Shown here piece after piece: positions 7,125 to 14,965 of a DNA stretch of 49,956 bases (positions within the stretch are counted from its first letter, which is position 1; each line of letters opens with the position of its first letter). The position numbers were made by a program, and so were the translations under genes. Location of the stretch: assembly GCA_017459445.1 (NCBI GenBank), contig JAFUDJ010000034.1, forward strand, positions 1 to 49,956, read 5' to 3'. The notes beneath the pieces are model-generated. The model was not told where the DNA came from and made no database searches. It saw nothing but the letters and a program-made list of their open reading frames with translations. This DNA is from Prevotella sp. (GTDB lineage: Bacteria; Bacteroidota; Bacteroidia; Bacteroidales; Bacteroidaceae).

Positions 7125-8066
7125 TCAGAAAAGCTTGTTCGGATAGACGCCCTCGTCGACCAGCCGCTGAATGCGGTCTACCGTGTCCTGACGGTCGGCA
7201 GCATAAGTGACGCCGAACCACTTCGACGTGGTGTCGAGCACCTTGACGGTTGCCGTCTTGTCGTTGATGAGCTTGTTGACCATCAAGGGGATGAAGAACT
7301 CGGCCTTGAGGTTCTCCATGTTCTTCGGGTCGCTGAGGAACTCCTTGAAATAAGCCTCGCTGTAGTCGAAATAGTCGGGTGTAAAACCCCAGACGTTCAT
7401 GGACACCGGCGTATTGTCGCCCACGGCCACCCAGCGGCCTTCCTCGTCCTTGTAGCGCACGGGCTGGTCGGCAGCACCGGCCTGCGAGCCGTCTTCGGCG
7501 CAGCGCACTATCTCGGTGCGCTCCACGACGGTAGTCAGGTTGCCGTCAGCATCCTTCGAGCAGATGCCCCGGGCCACGGTACCGTTCTCCGACAGCGTGT
7601 TACCCACGCGGAAGCCCACCATGGCATACTGGTTCTTGGCACCCTCGGGCAGCTCGCTCAGGAACTTGCCCATCACCATGAAGGCGTCGCGGTTGTAGAA
7701 ATCGTCGCAGTTGATGACGCAGAACGGCTCCCGGATGATGTCCTTACCCATCAGCACGGCATGGTTGGTGCCCCATGGCTTCTGACGGCCTTCGGGAACG
7801 CTGAAGCCTGCGGGCAGTGCGTCAAGGGCCTGGAAGCACAATTCGCACTGCACCTTCCCTTCATACTTGGAGAGAATCTGCGTACGGAACTGCTCCTCGA
7901 AGTCCTTGCGGATAACCCATACAATCTTGCCAAAGCCAGCCTGTATGGCATCGTAAATACTATAGTCCATGATTGTCTCACCGTTGGGACCCAGCCCGTC
8001 GAGCTGTTTCAGTCCGCCATAACGGCTGCCCATTCCGGCAGCGAGTAAGAATAATGTCGGTTTCAT
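7125..8066 (-). CDS. Sugar-phosphate nucleotidyltransferase
   Basis: 313 residues of the NTP_transferase family. The N-terminal LLAAGMGSRYGGLKQLDGLG holds the nucleotide-binding GxGxR...K signature, followed by MDYSIYDAIQAG and the metal-site region FCVINCDDFY (about residues 107-116). This family activates a sugar-1-phosphate by transfer of a nucleoside monophosphate; the sugar and the base cannot be read from sequence. It is first in a minus-strand operon ahead of a DHH phosphoesterase, DUF4827 and glmM, and nearby glmM suggests a link to cell-envelope sugars. Its promoter is at 8103-8133. Confidence 0.82.
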   Translation of the reverse strand: MKPTLFLLAAGMGSRYGGLKQLDGLGPNGETIMDYSIYDAIQAGFGKIVWVIRKDFEEQFRTQILSKYEGKVQCELCFQALDALPAGFSVPEGRQKPWGTNHAVLMGKDIIREPFCVINCDDFYNRDAFMVMGKFLSELPEGAKNQYAMVGFRVGNTLSENGTVARGICSKDADGNLTTVVERTEIVRCAEDGSQAGAADQPVRYKDEEGRWVAVGDNTPVSMNVWGFTPDYFDYSEAYFKEFLSDPKNMENLKAEFFIPLMVNKLINDKTATVKVLDTTSKWFGVTYAADRQDTVDRIQRLVDEGVYPNKLF

Positions 8067-8102
8067 CGTGTTTTTTATTTGTAATTACTTTCTTTCAATC
8101 TG

Positions 8103-8133
8103 CAAAGGTAGCACTTTGCGGGCAAACTACAAA
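8103..8133 (-). promoter_or_regulatory. Promoter of the nucleotidyltransferase operon
   Basis: Minus strand: TTTG (8133-8130), 19 bases, TACCTTTG (8110-8103), about 37 bases upstream of the ATG at 8066. Full match to the Bacteroidota consensus. Confidence 0.75.
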
Positions 8134-8157
8134 GAAAATATGCCAGTTTTTCAAAAC

Positions 8158-8187
8158 GGACGCTGCATCAACAGCATCACAGCGTCC
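8158..8187 (-). terminator. Hairpin overlapping the stop of the acetyltransferase gene
   Basis: GGACGCTG (8158-8165) and CAGCGTCC (8180-8187) pair perfectly; the TGA stop at 8179-8177 lies in the loop. The following GTTTTGAAAAAC on the minus strand is a weak T-run, so termination of the Mrp-GH28-acetyltransferase operon here is plausible but not certain. Confidence 0.5.
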
Positions 8188-9121
8188 ATTCGTAGGAGTC
8201 GTAGCAGACGGCTCTCCCGCCAAAGCCTTCCTTCTGGAATATCAGCGGTTCGTTCAGGTCGTCGTTGGTTGTCAGGTTCGACGTGCCGAAGTCGAAATAG
8301 CGGAAGCCTGCCGCGCCGCTCTGCCGGAGCAGTTGGTCGAAGAGGCAGTCGATGGCTCCCGTGTGCTTGCCCTCCTCGTTGGCCGAAATGTATTGTGTCT
8401 TCACCGTCCATCCGCTGACGTACAGCACCGTGCCGCCCAGCAGTTCACCGCCCTTTTTGACGACGACCAGCCGTATGGCGTCGGGAAAGCGCGAGTGGAG
8501 CAATGATATTTCGTCCAGCGTATGCACAGGACGGGCATGGAACCGCTGCTGCAAGTTAGCCTCCAACAGCTGCCAATAGGGTGCGAAATCGGTAGCTTCC
8601 TCTACATGCAGCCCACCCCTTTCAGCCTTTTTAATGCCTCGGCGACGCAGTGTAGACATCGGCAGACGGCTATGCAGGTCGACCACGGAGGCGACATCGC
8701 GCGTCCGCAGCGTGGCCCGGCAGACATTGGTCAGGGCAAACAAATCCTCCTCTGACGGCTGGCGCGCATAAATCCATGGCACATGCTTGTAGACGACATG
8801 GTGGAAACCGGCAGCCGACAGGTAGTCGTTCAGCTCCATCAGCACCGTGCGCACCTTGGCGGCGCGGCATTCGTTGCCCATCACCAGCCCGCCATACGTC
8901 AGTCCCTGGTGGCTCCACCAGGTGCCCCGCCCATCGTCATTGCCGGGCAGCAGAGCATAGAGGCGTCCCTTTTCCATCACCAGCAGGGAGTGGTCGGCAA
9001 AGCGGTCGGCATGATAGTCCATGTAACGGCGGTCGAAGAGGAACGTTCCGTTCTTCGACTGCGCCACGAACTGATTCCATGCTGCGGCGTGTTCGGGGGT
9101 ATAGCGCACGATGTCAAACAT
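8177..9121 (-). CDS. GNAT/FemAB-like acyltransferase
   Basis: 314 residues, no signal peptide. The layout, with two related halves, a conserved RRGIKKAERGGLHVEE segment after the first half and a C-terminal YFDFGTSNLTTNDDLNEPLIFQ-like block, matches the FemAB/BioF2-like GNAT proteins of Bacteroidota (peptidoglycan bridge or sugar acyltransferases). Typical late features are 'GG.L.Y...' (GELLGGTVLYVSG) and 'FDFG.SN'. Substrate unknown. It starts two bases after the GH28 gene and is last in the Mrp-GH28-acetyltransferase operon; the tight spacing is clear but a functional tie to pectin breakdown is not evident. Confidence 0.7.
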   Translation of the reverse strand: MFDIVRYTPEHAAAWNQFVAQSKNGTFLFDRRYMDYHADRFADHSLLVMEKGRLYALLPGNDDGRGTWWSHQGLTYGGLVMGNECRAAKVRTVLMELNDYLSAAGFHHVVYKHVPWIYARQPSEEDLFALTNVCRATLRTRDVASVVDLHSRLPMSTLRRRGIKKAERGGLHVEEATDFAPYWQLLEANLQQRFHARPVHTLDEISLLHSRFPDAIRLVVVKKGGELLGGTVLYVSGWTVKTQYISANEEGKHTGAIDCLFDQLLRQSGAAGFRYFDFGTSNLTTNDDLNEPLIFQKEGFGGRAVCYDSYEWTL

Positions 9122-9123
9122 CC

Positions 9124-10554
9124 CTATTTCCCGTTTAATGCGTTCTTCACAAACGTTACCTGGTCGAGTTTGACATGCGCAGTGCCCTCGTCGATAAGCT
9201 TATCCACCTTATTATATATAATAGTGGCGTGGCTGATGTCGATGTCGTGGATGCAGTCAAGCCCTGCTATACCGCTGGCCTTGATGCCCGTCTTGGCGCC
9301 ACGGCACACGAGGTTCCTGATATGGATGTCCTGGAAGTCGGGCGCCCAGCGGCGCTGTTCCTCGGTAAAGGTCGGTGCAGCATTCGGGTCGCTGCCAGCC
9401 GGACGGTCCACGTAGTCGCATTGGAAGATGACGGCCTCGTCCTTGATGTCGCTCATCACGATGTCCTCAATATACAGCTGTTCCGTCTTGCCGCCACGCC
9501 CTATGCCGCTCTTGAAGCGCAGTCCGGTGTCGGTTCCGCTGAAGCGGCAGTTGCGCACCACGATGCGGCGCACGCCGGCTGCCGTCTCGCTGCCAAGCAC
9601 AAAAGCCCCGTGGGCATGGTAGACGGTGCAGTTCTCGATAAGCACATCCTCCACGCCGTTGATGCTGTTCTTGCGCGGCCGTCCGCTCTTCATGCAAAGG
9701 CCGTCGTCGCCGGCGTCGACCGTCGCGTTGACAATCAGCGCGCGGTGGCAGTCGCTGAGGTCGATGGCGTCGCCGTTCTGGGCATTCCACGGGCAGCGCA
9801 CAGTGATGCCGTCGATGATGATATTCTCGCAGTAGCAGGGATGGACGTGGAACTTCGGGGCGTTCTGGAACGTCACGCCACGGAGCAACAGGTTCTGGCA
9901 GTCGGTCAGCCGCACCAGGTCGTTACGCATGTGCTCCTGCTTCTCGGGGGAGTCCTGAATGTCGGGATAGCCCGACTTCAGCTGCCAGGGATACCACAGC
10001 TGCCCGTTGTCCTTTTCCACGCCGCCCATTTCCTTGAAGGCTTTCCACTCGACGTCGCTCACCTTGCCGCGCTTCACGGGGCGCCACTGCTGACCGTTGC
10101 CGTCGATGATGCCACTGCCGGTAATGGCTATGTCGTGCTTGCCGTCGGCACTGATGCAGGGCAGCACACGTCCGGAGCGCCGCTTGGTGTCGACATACAG
10201 GCGCTTGTCGGGCGAGAAATAGATGATGGCATTCTGGTCGAGACGCAGTTCGATGTGGCTGTCCAAGACGATAGGTCCCGTCAGCCAGACGCCCTGCGGC
10301 ACTTCGAGCACGCCGCCGCCCTTGGCAGCCAGCAGTTCAATGCCTTTGGCAAATGCCTCGGTGCAGAGTGTCACGCCATCGCCTACTCCACCCACAGCCG
10401 TCAGGCTAACCTGATTGGCGGGAATGGCCGGCATGCTGACCTGAGCCATGCTAACGGGCAGTTTCTGATAGTACTTGGCATAGTCTTGTGCCTTCGCTGT
10501 GACCCCTGCCATCATCAGCAAGGCAGCCACGATATAAACCTGATAATGTCTCAT
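9124..10554 (-). CDS. Glycoside hydrolase family 28 (polygalacturonase-like)
   Basis: 476 residues. Signal peptide (1-22, ending VTAKA) indicates export, probably to the periplasm. Right-handed beta-helix repeats follow, with the four GH28 motifs in order: NGDAIDLSD (NTD-type), DAGDDGLCMKSG (catalytic aspartates), AHGAFVLGSE (HG) and LRFKSG (RIK-type). GH28 enzymes hydrolyse galacturonan or related uronic-acid linkages of pectin. The N-terminal block GGVGDGVTLCTEAFAKGIE is the usual family start. It has no susC/susD partners here, so it is not in a classical polysaccharide utilisation locus. It lies four bases after mrp and two before the acetyltransferase. Confidence 0.92.
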   Translation of the reverse strand: MRHYQVYIVAALLMMAGVTAKAQDYAKYYQKLPVSMAQVSMPAIPANQVSLTAVGGVGDGVTLCTEAFAKGIELLAAKGGGVLEVPQGVWLTGPIVLDSHIELRLDQNAIIYFSPDKRLYVDTKRRSGRVLPCISADGKHDIAITGSGIIDGNGQQWRPVKRGKVSDVEWKAFKEMGGVEKDNGQLWYPWQLKSGYPDIQDSPEKQEHMRNDLVRLTDCQNLLLRGVTFQNAPKFHVHPCYCENIIIDGITVRCPWNAQNGDAIDLSDCHRALIVNATVDAGDDGLCMKSGRPRKNSINGVEDVLIENCTVYHAHGAFVLGSETAAGVRRIVVRNCRFSGTDTGLRFKSGIGRGGKTEQLYIEDIVMSDIKDEAVIFQCDYVDRPAGSDPNAAPTFTEEQRRWAPDFQDIHIRNLVCRGAKTGIKASGIAGLDCIHDIDISHATIIYNKVDKLIDEGTAHVKLDQVTFVKNALNGK

Positions 10555-10558
10555 GCGT

Positions 10559-11665
10559 TCATTTTTTAAGTCCTACTATCTTCGTCTTGGGCAGTTCGCG
10601 GTTGCGCTTGTTGACCACCGTAACGACGGCCTGGGCCAGATTGATGAAGGCCAGCCCGGAGGCCGAGTCACTATTCATGGCCGACGGCTCGCCGGCATCG
10701 CCACTTTCGCAGATGCTCTGCACTAAAGGAATCTGGGCCAGCAGGGGCACCTGCATCTCGGCGGCCAGCTGTTTGCAGCCTTCCTTGCCGAAGATGTAGT
10801 ATTTGTTCTCCGGCAGTTCGGCAGGCGTGAACCATGCCATGTTCTCCACGAGGCCGAGGATAGGCACGTTCACCTTCTCGTTGCGGTACATGTCGATGCC
10901 TTTGCGGGCATCGGCCAGCGCCACCTGCTGCGGCGTCGAAACGATGATGGCGCCGGTGATGGCCAGCGTCTGCAACAGCGTCAGATGAATGTCGCTGGTG
11001 CCCGGCGGCGTGTCAAGGATAAAATAGTCCAGCTCGCCCCAGTCGGCATCGGCAATAAGCTGTTTCAGGGCACTGGTGGCCATGCCTCCGCGCCACAGCG
11101 TGGCGGTGTCGGGGCTGACGAAGAAGCCTATCGAGAGCATCTTCACGCCATACGCCTCGATGGGGTTTATCAGTTGACGGCCATCCACCTCGACGGCATA
11201 GGGCCGTTCGTCCTCGACATGGAACATCTTAGGCATTGACGGGCCGAAGATGTCGCAATCCAGCAGCCCTACCCTGTAGCCCAGGCGGGCCAGGGCAATG
11301 GCCAGATTGGCCGAAACGGTCGACTTGCCCACGCCGCCCTTTCCCGAGCTGACGGCAATGATGTTCTTCACGCCGGGCAGCAACTGGTCGCCCGTAGGGC
11401 GCGGCTTCGACTTGAACTCCGTCTGTATGACGACCTCCACGTCCTTGCCGCAATGGTATTTGACGGCTGCCTCGGCAGCCTTGACGGTCGATTTCAGGAA
11501 CGGGTCGGTGTCGCGGGGGAATTCCAGCACCACCGTTACCTTGTTGTTCTCACTGTCTATGGCGGGCTGGTCGGCCACCATGCCGCTTTCTACTAAGTTT
11601 TTCTTCGTGCCGGCATACGTCACCGTAGCCAGCGCGTCCATAATCATCTTGGGATATAATGCCAT
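10559..11665 (-). CDS. mrp: Mrp/ApbC-type iron-sulfur carrier ATPase
   Basis: 368 residues. N-terminal MIP18/DUF59-like domain (about 1-85) followed by a ParA/MinD-type P-loop ATPase: Walker A SSGKGGVGKST (about 105-115), FGPSMPKMF, GLVENMAWF. Mrp/NBP35 proteins carry and deliver Fe-S clusters to apoproteins in the cytosol. The usual CxxC near the C-terminus of eukaryotic-type members is not clear; GKEGCKQL keeps one cysteine in the expected region. It leads an operon with GH28 and an acetyltransferase and has an exact consensus promoter at 11703-11734. Confidence 0.9.
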   Translation of the reverse strand: MALYPKMIMDALATVTYAGTKKNLVESGMVADQPAIDSENNKVTVVLEFPRDTDPFLKSTVKAAEAAVKYHCGKDVEVVIQTEFKSKPRPTGDQLLPGVKNIIAVSSGKGGVGKSTVSANLAIALARLGYRVGLLDCDIFGPSMPKMFHVEDERPYAVEVDGRQLINPIEAYGVKMLSIGFFVSPDTATLWRGGMATSALKQLIADADWGELDYFILDTPPGTSDIHLTLLQTLAITGAIIVSTPQQVALADARKGIDMYRNEKVNVPILGLVENMAWFTPAELPENKYYIFGKEGCKQLAAEMQVPLLAQIPLVQSICESGDAGEPSAMNSDSASGLAFINLAQAVVTVVNKRNRELPKTKIVGLKK

Positions 11666-11702
11666 CTGCTTATTCGTTGTTTCTTAGATTCGGTTTGGGA
11701 TG

Positions 11703-11734
11703 CAAAGGTACGAATAAGCGTGTAAAAATCCAAA
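11703..11734 (-). promoter_or_regulatory. Promoter of the mrp operon
   Basis: Minus strand TTTG (11734-11731), 20 bases, TACCTTTG (11710-11703), about 38 bases from the mrp ATG. Confidence 0.78.
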
Positions 11735-11759
11735 TTTATCCATGACTTTTCGAGCAGCC

Positions 11760-12089
11760 CTACATGTTGGTGCAGTGCTCGTTGGCGTTGCGCTTCACCG
11801 TCTCGCCCTTTTTCAGCTGGCGTGCGCTATAGTTGATACGCTTGAAGCCGTCGATGATTTTCTCCGGCGACGTCTTGTCGGCGTCATAGGTGACGGTCAC
11901 CGTCTGCTGCTCGATGCTGGTCTTGATTTCCTTGACGCCCTTGACGAAGCGCACGTTCTTCTTGATTTTCTGCTCGCAGTTGTCGCAGTGCATCTGCGGA
12001 ACGGTGGTGAACACGGCTGTCTTGATGTTCTTGGCTATAGCCGCTGTCGACAGCATCAGGGCGGCTATCAGGAGGATGTTCTTTTTCAT
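11760..12089 (-). CDS. Exported heavy-metal-associated (HMA) domain protein
   Basis: 109 residues. A signal peptide (MKKNILLIAALMLSTAAIA) is followed by one HMA domain of ferredoxin-like fold with the metal-binding motif MHCDNCEQKI (Cys at about 35 and 38), a TVTYDADKTSPEKIIDGFKR segment and a basic tail. Periplasmic HMA proteins bind soft metals such as copper. It lies 32 bases downstream of the TonB-dependent receptor, a pairing that suggests metal or metallophore handling in the envelope. The metal is not determined by sequence. Confidence 0.85.
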   Translation of the reverse strand: MKKNILLIAALMLSTAAIAKNIKTAVFTTVPQMHCDNCEQKIKKNVRFVKGVKEIKTSIEQQTVTVTYDADKTSPEKIIDGFKRINYSARQLKKGETVKRNANEHCTNM

Positions 12090-12121
12090 TGTTGCTTATG
12101 TATCTTTTATGGACTTTCGGA

Positions 12122-14059
12122 TTAAAACTTTTCCAAGTGCAGGCGCAGGCCGGCATACAGCATGCGACCGTGGACGGGTCCCCACACCAGCGTGCTCTCA
12201 AAGGCCTGGTCGAAGGGCGTCATGGCGTTGCGGATGGGGTCGCTCTGCCGGAAGTTGGTGAGGTTTTCACCACCGACGTAGACAGAGAAGTAGCGGAACT
12301 CGCGGGTAATCTGTGCCGACAGTTGCTCATAGGCCTTGAAGCGCTCGCTGCCCACGACGCGGCCGCCGCCGTTGAGCTGTAGCGTGGCGTCGAACTGCCA
12401 GATTTCCGTCGGCGTCTTATAGGAGGCGGTGACGAGTCCTTTGTATTTGCTGGTCAGCGGGCGCTCCATCAGCTGTCCGCCGATGGTCTGGCGCACATCG
12501 TTCATACGGTAGGCGGCAGTCATCGTGAAGCCCTTGAACAAGGGATACGACGCGTCGACCTGCAGCGTATGCGAATAGCTGCGGCCGTCAAGCGGACTGA
12601 CACGAATCGTCGCCGGGTCGCTCTCGTAGTCGACGACAGCCTGATGCTGGAACGTGGTATAGTAGTACTCGGCGTTGAGGCGTAGCGTCTGTCCGAGCAG
12701 CGGGATGTTGAGGGCTCCGCTCAGCCCGAAGTTCCAGGCGGCCTCCTGCTGCATGCCGCTACTCACAAGCGTACGGCCCGAAGCCAGGAGATAGTGCATC
12801 TCAGCCAGAGGGTGAACCGTCCGGAAGCCACGGCCCGCCGTGGCGCGGAGCGTCAGCAGGTCGGCGGGCATCCATTTCAGGTGGAGGCGCGGAGTGACAT
12901 ACCAGCCGAATGCCGTGCTATGGTCGGCACGCACACCGGCCATGGCTATCACGCGCTCATTCAGGTTATAGGTGTACTGGATGTAGGCGCCTGCGGTCGT
13001 CTCCCGTTCGCTGCCTGCGTCGTCGTATTGCAGGTTGCCGCCCACGCTCATGCTGTGGTGGGGGGCCATGTCCGTCTCATACATCAGCTGGGCGTAGACG
13101 TTACGCTGGTCGATGTCCAGTGCCTTGTGCCCGTAGTGGCCCTCCGTCCGGTGGATGGCGGCATTGGCCATCAGCGCCAGGTTGCTGTTCTTCTCGGGGT
13201 TGAAGATGAAGGCATGCTTCATATAGGCCGCATAGCGGTTGGTCGTCAGGGATATGGCATAGGGGTGGTGGGTATCGGGCGACGGGTGGTGGGCTGACTG
13301 CCCGCCCTCGCGTTTCTCGGACAGCAGCTGCACGCCGGCATGCATGAGGTAGCGCCCGGTCGTCAGTTTCCAGCGGTTCATCACGTTAACCTGCCGGCGG
13401 TTGGGTTTGTCCATGAAGCCGTCGCCGTTGTCGTCATGGCTGCCCCAGTCGTTCTCGCCATGCAGCAACAGGACGGTGGAGAGCCTGTCGGACAGGTGCA
13501 GGTTGCCGTCGAAGTTGGCCTCGAAGCGGCTCTTGGTGTCGCCGTAGACGTTAGCGTTCAGCTGCTCTGCGTCGTCGGGCTTCTTGTATTCGATATTGAT
13601 TTGTCCGGTGATGCTCTCAGGCCCGTTCTTCACCGTTGACGTGCCTTTCGACACCTGGATGCTTTTCATCCATGGCCCCGGCACGTAGTCAAGGGCAAAA
13701 GGCAGGGCGGCGCCACGGAAATCGGGTAGCGTCTCGCCCATCAGCTGTACGTAGGTGCCGCTCAGCCCGAGCAGTTTGATTTGCTTGGCACCGGTGGCGG
13801 CATCGGCATAGCTGACATCGACCGACGGATTGGTCGAGAAACTCTCGCCCAGATTGCAGCAGGCTGCACGGAACAGCTCCTGCTGGGTGATGAGTGAGCC
13901 GTTGACGGCTCCCGCCACGCGGCGCACCGACTGCCGCGACGTCACCGTCACGCCCTGCAGTGCAGCCTCCTTCTCTGCCACGTCTGTCGTGTCGGTCTGC
14001 GCAGCGAGGCTCGTAACTGCCAGTATATTATATAATAAGGTGTTAAGTCTAAGTGTCAT
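12122..14059 (-). CDS. TonB-dependent outer-membrane receptor
   Basis: 645 residues. Signal peptide 1-20, then a plug domain (about 40-150) with NLGESFSTNPSVDVSYADA and SIQVSKGTSTVKNGPESITG, then a 22-strand-type beta-barrel ending LRLHLEKF. There is no carboxypeptidase-like N-terminal extension, so it is not a SusC-type importer; pairing with the HMA protein hints at a metal or metallophore ligand. Residues about 254-266 (QSAHHPSPDTHHP), in a predicted extracellular loop, are encoded by a perfect 7-bp-period G-rich array (13263-13297). It starts nine bases after trmB and continues into the HMA gene, so the ilvE-trmB-receptor-HMA genes look co-transcribed. Confidence 0.87.
   Translation of the reverse strand: MTLRLNTLLYNILAVTSLAAQTDTTDVAEKEAALQGVTVTSRQSVRRVAGAVNGSLITQQELFRAACCNLGESFSTNPSVDVSYADAATGAKQIKLLGLSGTYVQLMGETLPDFRGAALPFALDYVPGPWMKSIQVSKGTSTVKNGPESITGQINIEYKKPDDAEQLNANVYGDTKSRFEANFDGNLHLSDRLSTVLLLHGENDWGSHDDNGDGFMDKPNRRQVNVMNRWKLTTGRYLMHAGVQLLSEKREGGQSAHHPSPDTHHPYAISLTTNRYAAYMKHAFIFNPEKNSNLALMANAAIHRTEGHYGHKALDIDQRNVYAQLMYETDMAPHHSMSVGGNLQYDDAGSERETTAGAYIQYTYNLNERVIAMAGVRADHSTAFGWYVTPRLHLKWMPADLLTLRATAGRGFRTVHPLAEMHYLLASGRTLVSSGMQQEAAWNFGLSGALNIPLLGQTLRLNAEYYYTTFQHQAVVDYESDPATIRVSPLDGRSYSHTLQVDASYPLFKGFTMTAAYRMNDVRQTIGGQLMERPLTSKYKGLVTASYKTPTEIWQFDATLQLNGGGRVVGSERFKAYEQLSAQITREFRYFSVYVGGENLTNFRQSDPIRNAMTPFDQAFESTLVWGPVHGRMLYAGLRLHLEKF
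13263..13297. repeat. Heptamer array inside the TonB receptor gene
   Basis: GGG starts at 13263, 13270, 13277, 13284 and 13291: GGGTGGT, GGGTATC, GGGCGAC, GGGTGGT, GGGCTGA. The period is exactly 7. Heptamers of the same GGGYRRY form make up the array inside the DUF4435 gene (35422-35463). Confidence 0.8.
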
Positions 14060-14068
14060 GTTGGTTGC

Positions 14069-14881
14069 CTACTTGCCTACTTCCAGGCTGCTGCGCTTGT
14101 CGCGGTGGTAGGAGCGATAGTCGTCGAGGGGTATCTCAATGTTCGTCTCCTCCAGTGTTCCTTCGCGAGGCAGGCGGAATTTTAGATATTTGATGTTGAG
14201 GCCGCGCTCCATCCACATACTCTCATAGTATGTCCGGATGGTTAAGAGGCGTGCAAACTCCGCATCCTCCATGCTGCCCTGCCCGCCTCCGTAGAGGTCG
14301 TCGGTACGGAAGAGCACGGGCAGGTGGTTGTGCTCCGCCATCAGCGTGGTGTAGGTGAAGAGGAAGTTGGAGTCGGTCTTGAGGTGGATGATGCCGTTGT
14401 CGACCAAAAAGCGGCGGTAACGCTCCATAAAGTAGGTGGAGGTGAGGCGCTTGCGCGGGTTCTTCATCTGCGGGTCGCTGAACGTCAGCCATATTTCCTG
14501 CACCTCGCCGGGTGCGAAGAAGTGGTCGATAATCTCAATATTGGTACGCAGGAAGGCCACATTGCCGAGCCCTTCGCGCAGGGCCTGCGTGGCTCCTGTC
14601 CACATGCGGGCTCCCTTGATGTCGACCCCGATGAAATTCATCTGGGGAAACAGCTTGGCCAGCCCCACGGTGTATTCGCCCTTGCCGCAGCCCAGCTCCA
14701 GGACGATGGGGTTCTGGTTGTGGAAATACTGCTCGTGCCAGTGCCCTTGCATAGGGAAGGGAATGCGCGGCAAGCGCTGACCGTCAGGACCGAGAGCGTG
14801 GTCCACTACCGAATAGGGGTACTGGAACACGTTCTCGTAGGTCTCCATGTCGGCGAATTTCGCCAGTTTGCCTTTACTCAT
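14069..14881 (-). CDS. trmB: tRNA (guanine-N7-)-methyltransferase
   Basis: 270 residues from the ATG at 14881. It methylates G46 of tRNA with S-adenosylmethionine. Motif [18 protein letters not shown], then [12 protein letters not shown], the family-specific [15 protein letters not shown] and a C-terminal [13 protein letters not shown] chose 14881 because homologues start near MSKGKLAKF; the frame is open upstream to 14956 only because a 42-bp (14-codon) repeat duplicates the start region (extra [12 protein letters not shown] twice). The gene lies between ilvE and the TonB receptor in one direction. Confidence 0.9.
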   Translation of the reverse strand: MSKGKLAKFADMETYENVFQYPYSVVDHALGPDGQRLPRIPFPMQGHWHEQYFHNQNPIVLELGCGKGEYTVGLAKLFPQMNFIGVDIKGARMWTGATQALREGLGNVAFLRTNIEIIDHFFAPGEVQEIWLTFSDPQMKNPRKRLTSTYFMERYRRFLVDNGIIHLKTDSNFLFTYTTLMAEHNHLPVLFRTDDLYGGGQGSMEDAEFARLLTIRTYYESMWMERGLNIKYLKFRLPREGTLEETNIEIPLDDYRSYHRDKRSSLEVGK

Positions 14882-14959
14882 TGCGGGGTGTTGGTTGCGA
14901 TGGCATCGCAACATACTAAACATTGCGGGGTGTTGGTTGCGATGGCATCGCAACATACT
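14879..14959. repeat. 42-bp direct duplication at the trmB start
   Basis: The 39-base block at 14879-14917 is repeated exactly at 14921-14959 (period 42, a multiple of 3). Each copy holds the near-perfect palindrome TTGCGATGGCATCGCAA and, at its left end, the CAT that is the complement of an ATG in the trmB frame. The real trmB ATG (14881-14879) is in one copy and a second ATG in the same frame (14923-14921) is in the other. The block fills the gap to ilvE. Confidence 0.9.
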
Positions 14960-14965
14960 GAACTG

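Noticed and set aside
9175-10569. 464-codon plus-strand frame opposite GH28
   Set aside because: Antisense shadow of a well-supported GH28 gene; composition (Val/Ala/Asp/His-rich) is typical of the opposite strand of GC-rich genes and no family is recognisable.
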